The notes under the pieces were generated by a model. It saw only the letters and a list, made by a program, of their open reading frames with translations, had not been told where the DNA came from and searched no databases. Shown here piece after piece: positions 5,425 through 6,149 of a DNA stretch of 6,149 nt. The stretch lies in assembly GCA_016866895.1 (NCBI GenBank), contig VGKX01000067.1, positions 1-6,149 of the forward strand, given 5' to 3'. Origin of the DNA: Candidatus Parvarchaeota archaeon (lineage in GTDB: Archaea; Micrarchaeota; Micrarchaeia; Anstonellales; VGKX01). The position numbers were made by a program, and so were the translations under genes. How positions within the stretch are numbered: position 1 is the stretch's first letter; each line of letters opens with the position of its first letter.

Positions 5425-5960
5425 AAGATGACGTTAGGGTGGGAGATGTGATGACGGTAGGAGTCATCACGCTTCCGCAAGACAAGAATGCTGACGATGC
5501 GTCCAAGTTGCTTCGGAAAACCAAGGTGGGTTGCGTGATTGTGACCCGGAAGGGCAAGGCGGAAGGCATTGTCACAGAGCGCGACATGATCTACAAGGTT
5601 ATGGCAGAGGGCAAAAGCCCCGCCAAAACAACGCTGCATGAGATAATGTCAACACCCCTTCGAGTCATTGAGGCATCCGCAAACCTTGCTGCCGCCGCAA
5701 AGGCGCTGAGGTCAAACAAGATAAAGAGGCTGCCTGTGATTGACAAGAAGCAGAGGCTGGTCGGCATAATCTCCGAAGGCGACCTGGTGAGGGTCTACCC
5801 GGCCCTGACCGAGATACTTGTGGAGCAGGCAAAGCTGCGCTTTTCAAAAAATGAAACGTTCACAGGAGTTTGCGGCAATTGTGGCATGCACTCCGAGGAC
5901 CTGATGCGCATGGAAGGCCGCCTTGTTTGCGGCGAGTGCCGCGAGGAGCAAGAGATATAA
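5421..5960 (+). CDS. CBS-pair protein with C-terminal zinc ribbon
   Basis: This encodes 179 aa. Residues about 6-66 are the first CBS domain (VGDVMTVGVITLPQ, then ADDASKLLRKTKVGCVIV and GIVTERDM), and about 73-127 the second (HEIMSTPLRVIEASANLAAA, IKRLPVID, GIISEGDLV). Two CBS domains form a Bateman module that commonly binds adenine nucleotides such as AMP or ATP, or S-adenosyl methionine; the TERD and SEGD motifs sit where the ribose/phosphate contacts usually lie. Residues 151-173 form a zinc ribbon with CGNC (151, 154) and CGEC (170, 173). No catalytic domain is fused, so it is a stand-alone sensor or adaptor of a kind common in archaea; the partner is unknown. The ATG gives a start directly before the first CBS strand. 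A perfect stem-loop lies at codons 10-17. The gene appears leaderless and monocistronic; nothing downstream is clearly co-oriented. Confidence 0.93.
   Translation: MKDDVRVGDVMTVGVITLPQDKNADDASKLLRKTKVGCVIVTRKGKAEGIVTERDMIYKVMAEGKSPAKTTLHEIMSTPLRVIEASANLAAAAKALRSNKIKRLPVIDKKQRLVGIISEGDLVRVYPALTEILVEQAKLRFSKNETFTGVCGNCGMHSEDLMRMEGRLVCGECREEQEI
5448..5470 (+). repeat. Perfect inverted repeat near the 5' end of the CBS gene
   Basis: GTGATGAC and GTCATCAC are exact reverse complements of eight bases, separated by a seven-base loop GGTAGGA. In the predicted leaderless message the hairpin would occupy nucleotides 28-50. It may simply follow from the Val/Met/Thr codons of the first CBS strand. Confidence 0.4.
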
Positions 5961-6149
5961 ATCAGGCATTGCCCAATTAATGTTGCTGTGCAAGGATGGC
6001 ACTGCGAACCCGATAACGGTCATGAGCAGAAAGTCAACATTGCACAGTACACATAAACCCTTTGGTTTCATTGCGTTTCTAACGTCTTCTTTTGTGGAGA
6101 AAATAGATGAAAATTCGGATTCGGGCAATTCCTTCAAGCCGCAGGTTTT
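5961..6149. other. Right-edge region, no identifiable gene
   Basis: After the CBS stop there is no T-rich terminator. Two open frames reach the window edge. One is on the minus strand and contains KELPESEFSSIFSTKEDV and KPKGLCVLCN; it would continue into the CBS gene as far as 5844. The other is on the plus strand from ATG 6022 (MSRKSTLHSTHKPFGF). Neither has a visible start signal or a recognisable family. The minus frame could be the end of a gene lying mostly to the right, but a 117-base convergent overlap with the CBS gene argues against it. Confidence 0.3.

Noticed and set aside
5208..5639. Minus-strand open frame of 143 codons
   Set aside because: It lies largely opposite the well-supported CBS gene, has no recognisable domain and is a shadow of that gene's codon pattern.
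5065..6072. Near-repeat AAACCCTTTGGxxTCATT at 5065-5082 and 6055-6072 (16 of 18 bases), possible att or direct repeat
   Set aside because: A match of this quality is expected about once by chance in a window of this size, and no integrase or mobile gene lies between the copies.
5844..6137. Minus-strand open frame of 97 codons taken as a complete gene
   Set aside because: 117 bases oppose the zinc-ribbon end of the CBS gene, it starts with TTG without a ribosome binding site, and no family is visible. It is mentioned only as an edge observation.

Overview
The window looks archaeal. It carries a Holliday junction resolvase of the Hjc family, two genes with a TATA-like box centred about 26 nt before the start codon (the arrangement expected of leaderless archaeal transcripts), a CBS-pair protein with a C-terminal zinc ribbon, and one gene with an archaeal-type GGTGAGGTG ribosome binding site. 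The Asn/Ser/Thr-rich beta-helix surface proteins and compact layout would fit an uncultivated, possibly DPANN-type archaeon, but the lineage is an inference; no rRNA or other marker is present.

Left part (1-3882, minus strand): two adjacent genes for secreted right-handed parallel beta-helix (NosD/PbH1-like) proteins. The complete one (520-3882, 1120 aa) has a signal peptide and three tandem modules. Each module opens with a cysteine cluster, and the first two close with a GGNYW cap followed by a Cys-flanked DxDxDG loop. Module 2 carries an inserted beta-sandwich-like domain. The protein ends abruptly in PGGGGGGEG. The second gene (start at 502, running off the left edge) begins 17 nt downstream with its own signal peptide and contains the same type of cap.

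Middle (3883-4932, minus strand): a promoter region with a polypurine tract, then hjc (4065-4454) with its own TATA box, then an uncharacterised 130-aa basic protein (4540-4932) with a very good ribosome binding site.

Right part: a 488-base divergent intergenic region (4933-5420) with two compact dyad symmetries and a questionable 111-codon open frame whose stop overlaps the next start. Then comes the CBS/zinc-ribbon protein (5421-5960, plus strand), apparently leaderless. The last 189 bases hold no gene I can identify; open frames on both strands run to the edge.

The beta-helix pair is a plausible cell-surface operon. The hjc, 130-aa and CBS genes have separate expression signals, so no single pathway joins the whole window. 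I did not find a defence system, CRISPR array, tRNA, rRNA or mobile element.
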